Positions 38,101 through 46,192 of a DNA stretch of 64,000 nucleotides are shown in pieces. Source of the stretch: Sphingobacterium sp. GVS05A. GTDB lineage: Bacteria; Bacteroidota; Bacteroidia; Sphingobacteriales; Sphingobacteriaceae. The translations under genes and the position numbers were made by a program. A model generated the notes under the pieces. The model made no database searches. It saw only the letters and a list, made by a program, of their open reading frames with translations, and was not told where the DNA came from. The DNA is taken from positions 186,001-250,000 of the forward strand of contig NZ_JAHXYR010000002.1 of assembly GCF_019969845.1 (NCBI RefSeq), in the 5' to 3' direction. Numbering within the stretch: position 1 is the first letter of the stretch; each line of letters opens with the position of its first letter.

Positions 38101-38262
38101 TGTGGAGGTTGCCACATTTGATCCTTGTACGGCAATAGTTACTCCGACCAATGGCTTACCATCGGCACCCGTAACACGACCACTGACTTTCTTTTCTTGC
38201 GCAAACGCAACAGAAGTCAAGATCATACTACCCACAAAAAAACTGAGTAATGTCTGTTTCAT
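35200..38262 (-). CDS. SusC/RagA TonB-linked outer membrane transporter, pair 3
   Basis: A 1020-residue SusC protein: signal peptide ending SVAFA, regulatory-like domain (24-105), EEVVVTALGI entry, plug with GLAAKASGVQITSSAG, IVLRGAASFSGDNQPLIVVD and AAALYGQAAGNGAVIYTTKKG, and a barrel ending in YSLNFRVGF. The shared N-terminal module is close to those of pairs 1, 2 and 4. There is no STN domain, so control is probably at the shared promoter rather than through FecR. Confidence 0.95.
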   Translation of the reverse strand: MKQTLLSFFVGSMILTSVAFAQEKKVSGRVTGADGKPLVGVTIAVQGSNVATSTDANGNYTLTVPTGKVIVFRSVGFADKTLIVKEGQTSFNMVLDNKDNALEEVVVTALGISKSTRGIGYSTSKVSGDDLVKSGEANIIQGLAAKASGVQITSSAGTPGASSKIVLRGAASFSGDNQPLIVVDGVPIDNGLNNTKAGDDPYNQSLSGVQVANRALDINPDDIETVTILKGPAAAALYGQAAGNGAVIYTTKKGKLGSGLGITFSSSYEMQKVNKLPEFQKKYGQGTDGVYTNETADSWGENLIAAGKPIYNNVDEFFKNGNVFNNNLSITSGGEKTTMRFSVGSTNNTGIIPNTSYNRYTSRLNAESKLNDRITVGGNFSFTNANTRAAQNGSNIAGVMLALLRSPVDFNLKDYQNELGVQKTYFESYDNPYWSTERNPYKEENNRFLGNVYADVKLNDVFSVSWKTGLDTYATNGNQIYAVGSSGDDDSAGWGEIKRTNVNYRNIYTDLLLKFNKKISEDFSVSGLLGGNFNYIQSVANFARGKNLSIPDYYNLNNAKILYASNSEEYRNSKAIFLDATFDYRSILFLTLTGRNEWSTTFGRNAKGFFYPKADISYVFSDLFKESEIVNFGKIRLAYSNVGISPKPYSNRTYFTSPLIADGMTNGYSFPYQGQLGFAISNEYVSENLKPERNVGYEAGLEMKFLNNRLGFDFTYYQQHASNLLISMPVDPTSGFAYYYNNFGKMKNSGIEVTLNGHVVKSDNFNWNATLNWSKNTNEVTELAPGVDKLSIGDAFSAPQSFAIVGQPFGVIYAQKFQRNAQGQVLIDPNSGLPMYESDLGSVGSTIPKWLMNINNEFSYKNWSFSFLWDFRKGGKLWGATNAVLINRGKAAITEDRERKYVIDGVYGGGANEGQKNTTELTAFNYFKNYLGNSSSEVSIQDGTWARLRSIDLNYRFNKVSKAIQYIQVGVNLRNPILITKYKGIDPETSLTGSDQNFAGYDFFNNPGTKSYSLNFRVGF

Positions 38263-38393
38263 ATAATTTATGTTTATTAAAAGTGTTTATATCTTATAAA
38301 AGCTATGTAGGCAAGTGCCATCTAGTATAAATAAGTATTTTAGTTAGTAATGTATTTTTAACAAAATTTTCTCTTGTTAAAAAATGTTAAGAG

Positions 38394-38423
38394 CAAATTT
38401 ATAACTTTTTTTATCTTTTACAA
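38394..38423 (-). promoter_or_regulatory. Promoter of SusCD pair 3
   Basis: The minus strand reads TTG, 19-bp spacer, TAAATTTG, nearly the same sequence as pair 2. The ATGCATGCAT palindrome follows at 38423-38432. Confidence 0.85.
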
Positions 38424-38973
38424 TGCATGCATAAAAACATGAGATCATTTAGCAATACCAAAACACACAAACAACTGATTAACAAATAATTAATTTATAA
38501 AAAAACTATAACAATAACCTTAAGGCTAATAATCTCCCTTTACAACTACGGTAGACATGTCGCTAGTATTAAATTAAACAATTTCAATTCTCTAAACCAT
38601 TTACTAAATCAAGGTTTTCAGATTTCAATTACACACAATTTTAAAACTGCAACTCTACAACAAGAAAACAACTTATTTACAACAACATAGCAAAAAATAA
38701 AATTTCTTCTTAGAGAATATTTAAAGTATCATTTATATTACAAAAGACATCTAAAGGTATTTTAAAGCCTTTTGGCTATAAAAAAAATATTTTAAATTCA
38801 TTAATATCTTAAAATAAACGAAACAGAAGTAAAGCATAACTATATTATTTAAACATAAAACTATAGTAATGAAAAAGAATCTTTCTGAAATTTAATAAAT
38901 CTATTGAAATACGCTTACGAACAAAACAATCCTTACGTGTCAGTAATCGAGGCGTCAGTTTTGAGGTTGATAA

Positions 38974-39005
38974 CAAAAAAAAGCGGCCTCTTTCGAGACC
39001 GCCTT
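38974..39005 (-). terminator. Probable terminator of SusCD pair 4
   Basis: An imperfect stem (aagcggcctc / gagaccgcctt) with a 4-base loop, one bulge and one G-U pair, followed on the minus strand by a run of eight or more T. It lies 27 bp after the SusD 4 stop. Confidence 0.75.
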
Positions 39006-39031
39006 CCAATTTATAACCTTAAGCCGATAGA

Positions 39032-40624
39032 CTAGCGTGTACCGCCTGCCCACCAAACATTTTCAGTGTAGACGTATTGTCCATTACCATATGCTGCCTG
39101 AACATTTGGATTAGTTGTGGTATCATCGTTACCATATGGTAAACGTAATGGGAATTTACCAGGATTTTTCAATTCGATAAGGTTTTCACCATTTGCTTTC
39201 CAGCGGCGGATGTCGTTGTACATCTCTGTTGACTCACCAGAAGCACCAAAGAAGGCTAAATATTTTTGGTTAGCAATCTCTTTCAATGCATTAGCTTGAA
39301 ATAATGGTTTAACGTTATTATTGAAATAATCCGAAGCAGCTGAACTTGTAATTTTATCTGACGTTTCAACCATTGTACCATTTGCCGCTACTGTTGGTGC
39401 AGCCAAAGCCGCATCAACTGAAACCTCAGAGTTAGCTATAGACGCTATTACCGCATCCTTCAACACAGCCTCTACCGTATTCACTCCCTGTCCTAAACGT
39501 TGCATAGCCTCTGCTTTCAAAAATAACAACTCATGATAACTCAAAAACTGAGTAGGAGCAGTTTGAGAAAACACAAATGTTGATGTTAAGTACTGATATT
39601 GTACTTGCTCGCTTTCTCCATTTGGAGCCAATAGCTTATAGGATGCTGCATTTGACGCGATATCATTTACTTGTGTCCAAACACCAGTTTTTGAATTCTG
39701 TGGCGTAAAGAAATCTCTTACTAAACGTGGATCCTTGCGTGCAACCATCTTATCTGCTAGACTTTTACTTGCAGCTAAACCATCTCTTGACCACTGAAAA
39801 TCAAATAATGGATTTAAGTTTGTCTTGCTGTATTGCGTAAATTTCGCTTCATCCGAAGCACTCGCGAAAGATTTATCTACATTCGCGATAACCTCAGTTA
39901 ATGCAGCCGACTTATTTGAAGAAACATTCAAAAGGCGCATTCCGTAACGAGCTTTAAGCCCATATGCAAATTTCAGCCATTTAGCGCTGTTACCATTATA
40001 TAGTATATCTTGTCCACCGGCAGCACCCGACGCATGCGTATCTCCTTTAGGAAGATTAGCAATAGCCGCGTCCAAATAAGCGATGACTTGTTTATATAGT
40101 TCCTGCTGTTTATCTAATTTGGGATTCTTAATTTCCAAAGGTTTAAACCCTTCAGAATATGGCACGTCACCAAACATATCGGTCAACAAAGCTAAGTTGT
40201 AAGCCGCCATTACCTGCCCCATACCCAATGTGGTATAGTTGCCAGCTTGTGGACCACCTTCTGAACATTTCTCAATGACAATACGGGCATCACGAAGGGC
40301 AAAATACATATTCCCCCAAGTATTGTTAAACGTTGATGCTGCCGATGGTTCATTTGTACGATGTTCGGCATTCCATGTCTGATTGAACACTCCCACTTCA
40401 TGCTCTACATAAGTAGAAAGATAAGTATTGAAGTCCCCACCGACATTATAAAAAGCAGTCCTTGTGATCACATCAGTCAAAACAAATTTAGCTTGTACAT
40501 CTGTAGGTTTATTTACATTTTCGTTGATCTTGTCCATCGCATCCTCTGAACAAGAAGTAAAAATTACTGGAGCAGCCAAGACGCCCATAGCCAATAATCC
40601 TACTATATTTAATTTTAATTTCAT
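39032..40624 (-). CDS. SusD-like lipoprotein (SusD_2 type), pair 4
   Basis: A 530-residue lipoprotein with Cys25 after APVIFTS. SusD_2-type phrases: MDKINENVNKPTDVQAKFVLT, LLTDMFGDVPYSEGFKP, WLKFAYGLKARYGMRLLN, YHELLFLKAEAMQRLG, EMYNDIRRWKANGE, RLPYGNDDTTTNPN and a terminal VWWAGGTR. I place the start at 40624 (MKLKLNIVG), which gives a normal signal and a 10-bp spacing from the SusC stop; a longer frame from 40654 would overlap SusC. Confidence 0.92.
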   Translation of the reverse strand: MKLKLNIVGLLAMGVLAAPVIFTSCSEDAMDKINENVNKPTDVQAKFVLTDVITRTAFYNVGGDFNTYLSTYVEHEVGVFNQTWNAEHRTNEPSAASTFNNTWGNMYFALRDARIVIEKCSEGGPQAGNYTTLGMGQVMAAYNLALLTDMFGDVPYSEGFKPLEIKNPKLDKQQELYKQVIAYLDAAIANLPKGDTHASGAAGGQDILYNGNSAKWLKFAYGLKARYGMRLLNVSSNKSAALTEVIANVDKSFASASDEAKFTQYSKTNLNPLFDFQWSRDGLAASKSLADKMVARKDPRLVRDFFTPQNSKTGVWTQVNDIASNAASYKLLAPNGESEQVQYQYLTSTFVFSQTAPTQFLSYHELLFLKAEAMQRLGQGVNTVEAVLKDAVIASIANSEVSVDAALAAPTVAANGTMVETSDKITSSAASDYFNNNVKPLFQANALKEIANQKYLAFFGASGESTEMYNDIRRWKANGENLIELKNPGKFPLRLPYGNDDTTTNPNVQAAYGNGQYVYTENVWWAGGTR

Positions 40625-40634
40625 TGTCTTAATC

Positions 40635-43600
40635 TTAGAATTTAACATTAACACCTAGACCATAACTCGATGTACCCGGTAGAGAGAAACGCTCAAATGC
40701 ACCCGACATATTTGTATTTCCTTGTGAAACCTCAGGATCAAAACCCTTTAATTCGGACCAAAGAATGATATTACGTGCGAATGCATTTACATCAACCTTG
40801 ATTTTTGAATTTTGATATACCGGATATCCTACAGCAATTTCACGTAACTTCACGAATGAAGTTCCACGAATACCAGCTTCGGAGATATTGCTTAAAGTAT
40901 TGAAATAATCATATGCTTTTGAAGGATCAATCAGGATATCGTTAGTTTCATATTGACCTGGAGCTACTTCTTTTACAGCAGGTTGCTCAAATAAGAATCC
41001 ATTTCCATCACGAAAATCAGCTGTTTTCTGTGTGACACCATAAACATCTAACGTGTTTGAAGTACCGTGATACATTTGTCCGCCTTGTTTCCAATCCAGT
41101 ACCGCTGAAAGTCTTACTTTTTTGTATTCAAAGTTGGTATTGAAACCTAGGTTGAAATCTGGAGAAACGCTACCGATTACTTTTTCTTCACCCGCTTGAG
41201 GAAGGCCATTTTTATCAACGACAATCTGTCCGGCGTCATTTCTCAAATAAGACACCCCGTAAATTACTGGGAATTTAGATCCAATACCTGCACGAACTTG
41301 CGGAGTAACAAAACCTCCCATAAAGATACTGTTTACACCTTCTGCCAATTCATCGACATAGTTATCTATTTTGGTAAAGTTGAACGCAAAATCCCATTTA
41401 AAATCTCCCTTACGATATGGTGCAACCGCTAAAGTAACCTCATGTGCATTGGTATGAATTCTACCACCATTTGTAACCAAGCTAGAGTAACCTGTAGAAG
41501 CCGCTAAAGGCACTTCAAATATTTGGTCTTTTACATTCTGACGTGAGAAGGTATAATTCAAATTAATTAAACCATTCCAGAATGTTAAATCTGTACCAAC
41601 TTCAATCGCTTGCGTGTTTTGCGGTTTTAGATTCGGGTCATAAACAATGGAGTATGGGGTATAAGAAGTTATACCGTCACTGTTGATTGGATAAATAATT
41701 GGTGTACCACTAGAAAAACCGCCACCATATGTTGGTTTGTCATAGTAGCTCTCATAATAATCTCCTGCTTGACCAACTTCAGCGTATGAAGCTCTCAATT
41801 TACCCATGGTCAATACCGAATTTTTAACACTTTCCAATTCTGTAAAGACAAAACCTGCCGAAACAGAAGGGTAGAAGAATGAACGGTTGTTTCTAGGCAT
41901 GGAAGAAACGATGTCATTACGACCAGTGGCATTTAAAAACAACATGCTTTTGTACGCCAATGCTAAACTACCAAAAGTACCAAAAGTACGTGTGTGACGC
42001 AAAGTTTGCTCACCAGTTACACTTGAAGCGTTATTGATATGATTCCATCCAGGAAAGTTAAAGTTCATTCCATAAGCGTAATCTCTTCTACGAACACGGT
42101 TTACAATCTCGTTACCCACCATGGCATCAAAGACCAAATCATCATTAATCTTCCAATTGTAAGCAGCTGTTCCTAAGGAGTTCCACTCTGTAACAGAGAC
42201 GTTGAAATTTTCGACTTCACCAAAACCATTCGCATGGCCGTACCCCCAAAGATCAGTGTAGTTTGTTGTATATGAATCAACACCTGCTTGATACTTTAGT
42301 GTTAATTTTTGGTTCTCGCCTAAGTTAGTCGCATATTGTCCAAAGCCATTACCAAAGAAACGTTGTGTATCCTCTGTAAATTTGTTATTCTCAACTGCCC
42401 AATAAGCACCATCAAATCCAGCTGTACCACGGTAAGTATTTTGGCTTGTAGGCGCATTCAAATAATAGGATGGTATACCTTTTAGATCATATGAAGCTGG
42501 AGCACCATAAACAGTAGCTACAATTCCATTATTTGCACCTGTTTGTTTTGAGATATGGGAGTTCACATAGTTACCCGTGAAACCAGTCGTCCATTTATCA
42601 GACAATTTCGCCTCACCCGATAATTTAGCCGTATAACGGTCCATTCCTGTCGAAGGGACAATACCATTGGCATTGGTAGAACCTAAAGACAACGCGTAAC
42701 TTCCTTTTTCAAATCCTTGTACAATATTAAAAGAGTTATTAAAGGTATTTCCAACATTAAAGAAATCCTTCGCATTGTTATATGCTTGCGGAGTTGCCCA
42801 AGGATCTAACCCTGCATTGGCACGTTGTGGAACGTAATACTGCCCTTGGTGTTTACCATATTGTTTCGTATACTCATTATCGGTATTTCCACCATAAGTC
42901 GCATCATTAGCCAATTGATCGATAACAGGTCCCCAGGACATAGATGACAACGGTGAATACTTTCCACCTGTTCCTTGTGCATATTTCGTCTGAAAGTCCG
43001 GAAGAACGGAGACTTTATCGAAGGAAACATTGGAACTGTATGATATTTGTGGCTTACCTTGTTTTCCTTTACCGCTCTTCGTGGTAATAATAATTACACC
43101 ATTAGAAGCACGCATACCGTATAATGCCGATGCTGCCTGTCCTTTTAGGATATTGATGCTTTCGATATCGTTCGGATCGATGTCCAGCCCTCTGGATGAA
43201 TAATCTGCACCAGAAACAGAGTTACCTGTAGACTGATCTGAAGTCGAAGAAATTGGCAATCCGTCGACAATGTATAGCGGCGAGTTATTTCCTGTAAATG
43301 AACGTGCACCGCGGATCGTAATATTCGCAGATGCTCCTGGCATACCTGATGAAGGTGTTACCTGAACCCCTGACACTTTACCTTGTAATGCTGTAGCCAA
43401 GTTGCTATTTGCAGCTTCAGTCAATTTATCGCCTTTGACTTCTTGTGTCGCATAACTCAATGCACGTTTTTGGCGCGATTGTCCCATTGCAGTCACAACA
43501 ACCTCTTCTAAAGCGTTGTCATGATTCTCCATAGAAACATTGAATACGGTGCTATTGTTATTAACAATAATGGTTTTATCGTCAAAACCAACTGAACGGA

Positions 43601-43814
43601 AGACAACAACTTTGCCCGCAGGTACATTTAATGAATAATTACCACTAGCATCTGTTTGTGTCGCTTGATTAGTTCCTTGTACAACAACTGTAACCCCTGG
43701 TAACCCCTTACCATCAGCAGATGTAACACGACCACTAATCTTCTTTTCTTGTGCGAATGCGACCGAAGTCAGGATCATTCCACCAACAAGAAAACTTAGT
43801 AATGTTTGTTTCAT
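40635..43814 (-). CDS. SusC/RagA TonB-linked outer membrane transporter, pair 4
   Basis: A 1059-residue SusC protein and the first of the four pairs in transcription order. Signal peptide, regulatory-like domain, EEVVVTAMGQ entry, plug motifs LQGKVSGVQVTPSSG, ITIRGARSFTGNNSPLYIVD and ASALYGMRASNGVIIITTKSG, and a barrel ending in SYGLGVNVKF. Its N-terminal module is the most divergent of the four (for example an IIVNNNSTVFN segment). It has its own promoter and leader, different from those of pairs 1-3. Confidence 0.95.
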   Translation of the reverse strand: MKQTLLSFLVGGMILTSVAFAQEKKISGRVTSADGKGLPGVTVVVQGTNQATQTDASGNYSLNVPAGKVVVFRSVGFDDKTIIVNNNSTVFNVSMENHDNALEEVVVTAMGQSRQKRALSYATQEVKGDKLTEAANSNLATALQGKVSGVQVTPSSGMPGASANITIRGARSFTGNNSPLYIVDGLPISSTSDQSTGNSVSGADYSSRGLDIDPNDIESINILKGQAASALYGMRASNGVIIITTKSGKGKQGKPQISYSSNVSFDKVSVLPDFQTKYAQGTGGKYSPLSSMSWGPVIDQLANDATYGGNTDNEYTKQYGKHQGQYYVPQRANAGLDPWATPQAYNNAKDFFNVGNTFNNSFNIVQGFEKGSYALSLGSTNANGIVPSTGMDRYTAKLSGEAKLSDKWTTGFTGNYVNSHISKQTGANNGIVATVYGAPASYDLKGIPSYYLNAPTSQNTYRGTAGFDGAYWAVENNKFTEDTQRFFGNGFGQYATNLGENQKLTLKYQAGVDSYTTNYTDLWGYGHANGFGEVENFNVSVTEWNSLGTAAYNWKINDDLVFDAMVGNEIVNRVRRRDYAYGMNFNFPGWNHINNASSVTGEQTLRHTRTFGTFGSLALAYKSMLFLNATGRNDIVSSMPRNNRSFFYPSVSAGFVFTELESVKNSVLTMGKLRASYAEVGQAGDYYESYYDKPTYGGGFSSGTPIIYPINSDGITSYTPYSIVYDPNLKPQNTQAIEVGTDLTFWNGLINLNYTFSRQNVKDQIFEVPLAASTGYSSLVTNGGRIHTNAHEVTLAVAPYRKGDFKWDFAFNFTKIDNYVDELAEGVNSIFMGGFVTPQVRAGIGSKFPVIYGVSYLRNDAGQIVVDKNGLPQAGEEKVIGSVSPDFNLGFNTNFEYKKVRLSAVLDWKQGGQMYHGTSNTLDVYGVTQKTADFRDGNGFLFEQPAVKEVAPGQYETNDILIDPSKAYDYFNTLSNISEAGIRGTSFVKLREIAVGYPVYQNSKIKVDVNAFARNIILWSELKGFDPEVSQGNTNMSGAFERFSLPGTSSYGLGVNVKF

Positions 43815-43884
43815 GTTTTAGTTAGTTAATTTTATTATTTTTCTAGTCCTTTATATTGATATAAATTATATCCGTTAACATAAC

Positions 43885-43909
43885 TGTCTAAACAGACATT
43901 GTTTAGACA
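43885..43909 (-). promoter_or_regulatory. Hairpin in the susC 4 leader
   Basis: A perfect 9-bp stem (TGTCTAAAC / GTTTAGACA) with a 7-base loop, in the untranslated leader about 70 bp before the start. There is no T run, so it is not a terminator. It may be an RNA control element or a protein site; the inner GTCTAAACAGAC is itself partly repeated. Confidence 0.4.
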
Positions 43910-44088
43910 ATAAATAACAATACGCAAAACAGCATATCGCCATTCAGTTGGTAACAGTTGAAAATATTATTGGAAAAGTCAACCCTAGGTAGATGTAGAG
44001 TCAATCCGTTGAAAATACTCAGCTGTAAAATTTGCTCCTTTCAGCATTTACAGTAAATAATAGTTAGTGCGATTTTTATTAGCGGTTC

Positions 44089-44119
44089 CAAATATATAAA
44101 GCCAAAGTTGCTTTTACAA
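44089..44119 (-). promoter_or_regulatory. Promoter of SusCD pair 4
   Basis: The minus strand reads TTG, 20-bp spacer, TATATTTG. The ATGCATGCAT box found at pairs 2 and 3 is absent here. Confidence 0.7.
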
Positions 44120-44377
44120 GTTTTTTAACATTCACTCGCAAAAACAAAAAATACTGCAATAAAGACATCAGTATCTTACAAATTCAAACGCGAGATCCAT
44201 TTTAGAATAAAAACTCTACAAACAAATTCAAAACAGAATTTTATACGGAATCACTTATATTTAACAAAATATTAACAATGCAATAAGAAAACATTAACAT
44301 AAGGATAGATTCGTTTTTTATAACCAAAAAGGTGTAATTTATAATGATTCTAAAGTTGTTTTGAATCGAGTTATTCC

Positions 44378-44417
44378 AAAAAAAAGAGACTTTACCTGTT
44401 CAGGTAGAGTCTCTTTT
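44378..44417 (-). terminator. Terminator of serS
   Basis: A 15-bp stem with one mismatch (aaagagactttacct / aggtagagtctcttt), a short loop and a T run on the minus strand, 44 bp after the serS stop. Confidence 0.85.
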
Positions 44418-44461
44418 CAATAAAAATCCTGAAACAGGAATTTATTACTTAATTACATCTA

Positions 44462-45733
44462 TTAATCAATATATTCAAATTTGGTATAAGGTACCAAAAC
44501 AGCTGGTATCCGAATACCTTTATCCGTTTGATTATTCTCTAAAATAGCCGCAACAATACGTGGTAAAGCTAAGGCCGAACCATTTAATGTGTGAGCCAAT
44601 TGCATTTTTCCTTCGGAATTTTTGAAACGTACTTTCAGGCGGTTGGCTTGATACGTTTCAAAATTAGATACGGAAGAAACCTCCAACCAGCGTTTTTGGG
44701 CTGAACTATACACCTCCATATCATAAGTCAACGCAGCAGTGAAACTCATATCGCCACCACATAAACGCAATACGCGATAAGGTAGTTCCAATTTTTTAAG
44801 CAGACCTTGTACATATAGGCTCATTTCTTCTAACACATCATACGATTTTTCCGGATGAACAATCTGTACAGCCTCAACTTTATCAAATTGGTGCAGACGG
44901 TTCAAACCGCGTACATGAGCACCATAAGAACCTGCTTCGCGACGGAAACATGGTGTATACGCACAATGCTTAATCGGGAACTGCGCTTCCTTAACGATTA
45001 CATCTCTGTAAATATTGGTTACGGGAACCTCTGCTGTAGGAATCAAGTATAGATTGTCATTGTTGACATAATACATCTGCCCTTCCTTATCTGGCAATTG
45101 CCCTGTAGCAAACGCAGAGTCTTCATTCACCAAGATCGGCACTTGTACCTCTTCATATCCTTGCTCAGCTGCCTGATCCAGAAAGAAATTGATCAATGCA
45201 CGTTGCAATTTTGCCCCCTTGCCTTTATAAATTGGAAATCCGGCTCCCGCAACTTTTACTCCGAGCTCCAAATCCACGATATCATATTTGTTTAATAATT
45301 CCCAATGTGGCAATGCATCTTCTGATAAAGCTGGAATCTCTCCATTTGTTAATACGACTTCATTATCATCAGCGCTTACACCAACGGGAACAGATTGATG
45401 GGGTAAATTAGGCAATTGTACAATCTTATCATTCAACTCGATTTCGATCGCGCCTAATTTATCCAACAGTTGCTTTACTTGCTCTTTATATCCGGACGAT
45501 TGTGATTTAACGGCTTCAGCTTCTTCTTTTTTTCCTTGGCGCATCAGATCTCCAATCTGTTTTGCTGCCGCATTAGCTTCTCCCGAAAGGGCGTCAGATT
45601 CCGCTTGGATCTTACGGCGGTCTTCATCTAAACTGATGATTTCGTCGACCAATCCAATTTCCTTGAAATGCTTGACAGCCAATCTTTCGATAACCGTATC
45701 CCTGTTTTCACGGATATAATTTAATTGCAACAT
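44462..45733 (-). CDS. serS: Seryl-tRNA synthetase
   Basis: A 423-residue class II synthetase that charges tRNA-Ser. The N-terminal long coiled-coil arm (about 27-100, Lys/Glu/Ala-rich) contacts the tRNA. Catalytic motifs: motif 1 near 175-200 (GAGFPIYKGKGAKLQRALINF), motif 2 with TPCFRREAGSYG, then FDKVEAVQIVHPE, and motif 3 near 385-400 (LNGSALALPRIVAAILEN). Length and motifs are normal. It stands alone with its own promoter and terminator. Confidence 0.98.
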   Translation of the reverse strand: MLQLNYIRENRDTVIERLAVKHFKEIGLVDEIISLDEDRRKIQAESDALSGEANAAAKQIGDLMRQGKKEEAEAVKSQSSGYKEQVKQLLDKLGAIEIELNDKIVQLPNLPHQSVPVGVSADDNEVVLTNGEIPALSEDALPHWELLNKYDIVDLELGVKVAGAGFPIYKGKGAKLQRALINFFLDQAAEQGYEEVQVPILVNEDSAFATGQLPDKEGQMYYVNNDNLYLIPTAEVPVTNIYRDVIVKEAQFPIKHCAYTPCFRREAGSYGAHVRGLNRLHQFDKVEAVQIVHPEKSYDVLEEMSLYVQGLLKKLELPYRVLRLCGGDMSFTAALTYDMEVYSSAQKRWLEVSSVSNFETYQANRLKVRFKNSEGKMQLAHTLNGSALALPRIVAAILENNQTDKGIRIPAVLVPYTKFEYID

Positions 45734-46192
45734 AATATAAATGTGTTATTTAAAAAATAGTGAACAAACTTAGATAAATTTGCCTTCATAAACAAGCAAA
45801 TTTATTCAGTAGCGCCTGTTTGTAGCGCGTTCATACTCCTTTCACCCGCATAGGTCTCCCCGTCACCCTTGTGCGTTATACACGTGTCGATTGAATGGAA
45901 AGGCTTGGCTTTGCTCAGAAGATACCATCTATTATTGATAGCTTGCAAGATCCCTCAATGATTTAATCAGAATCAAAGTTAACGCACTTTTACCATCAGG
46001 TAGCGATACGCTCAATAAGAGTGAAAGAGATTTTCTTTACCTATTTTCATTCCGATCCGACCGATATAAAAAACGTCCTCCGAAAAAACAGTTTCCTGAA
46101 GTACGTCCCAAGCAATATTTTTTCACTAAATGAATCAGTAGGTAAAGATCTTTTGTCGACACCTTGATATTAAATCAGATTTAAACGATCAT
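45734..46192. other. Intergenic region between serS and the aldolase gene
   Basis: 459 bases: the serS promoter at the left end and about 390 bp with no supported gene downstream of the aldolase. A 9-bp inverted pair (tctttacct near 46035 and aggtaaaga near 46139) is present, about 100 bp apart, possibly by chance. No clear terminator was found for the aldolase gene. Confidence 0.5.
45765..45795 (-). promoter_or_regulatory. Promoter of serS
   Basis: The minus strand reads TTG, 20-bp spacer ending GCAAATTTATC, TAAGTTTG. The last 19 bases are identical to the promoter of the bifunctional nuclease gene at 55301-55319. Confidence 0.85.

Larger units (their letters stand above)
38263..39031. other. 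Long AT-rich intergenic region upstream of pair 3
   Basis: 769 bases without a supported gene. From left to right it holds the roughly 125-nt leader of susC 3 (TAGTTAG at 38341-38347), the promoter with the ATGCATGCAT box, about 500 bp of very AT-rich sequence in which I see no gene or RNA, and the terminator of pair 4. Confidence 0.65.
43815..44461. other. Leader and promoter region of pair 4, downstream of serS
   Basis: 647 bases without a gene. They hold the roughly 268-nt leader of susC 4 with a 9-bp hairpin, the promoter, AT-rich sequence without recognised features, and the serS terminator. Confidence 0.65.

Noticed and set aside
46035..46148. 9-bp inverted pair tctttacct / aggtaaaga about 100 bp apart
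   Set aside because: Too short and too far apart to call an element; no transposase sequence lies between.
45800..46192. Possible tRNA or small RNA gene downstream of the aldolase
   Set aside because: No cloverleaf or conserved tRNA boxes could be recognised by eye.
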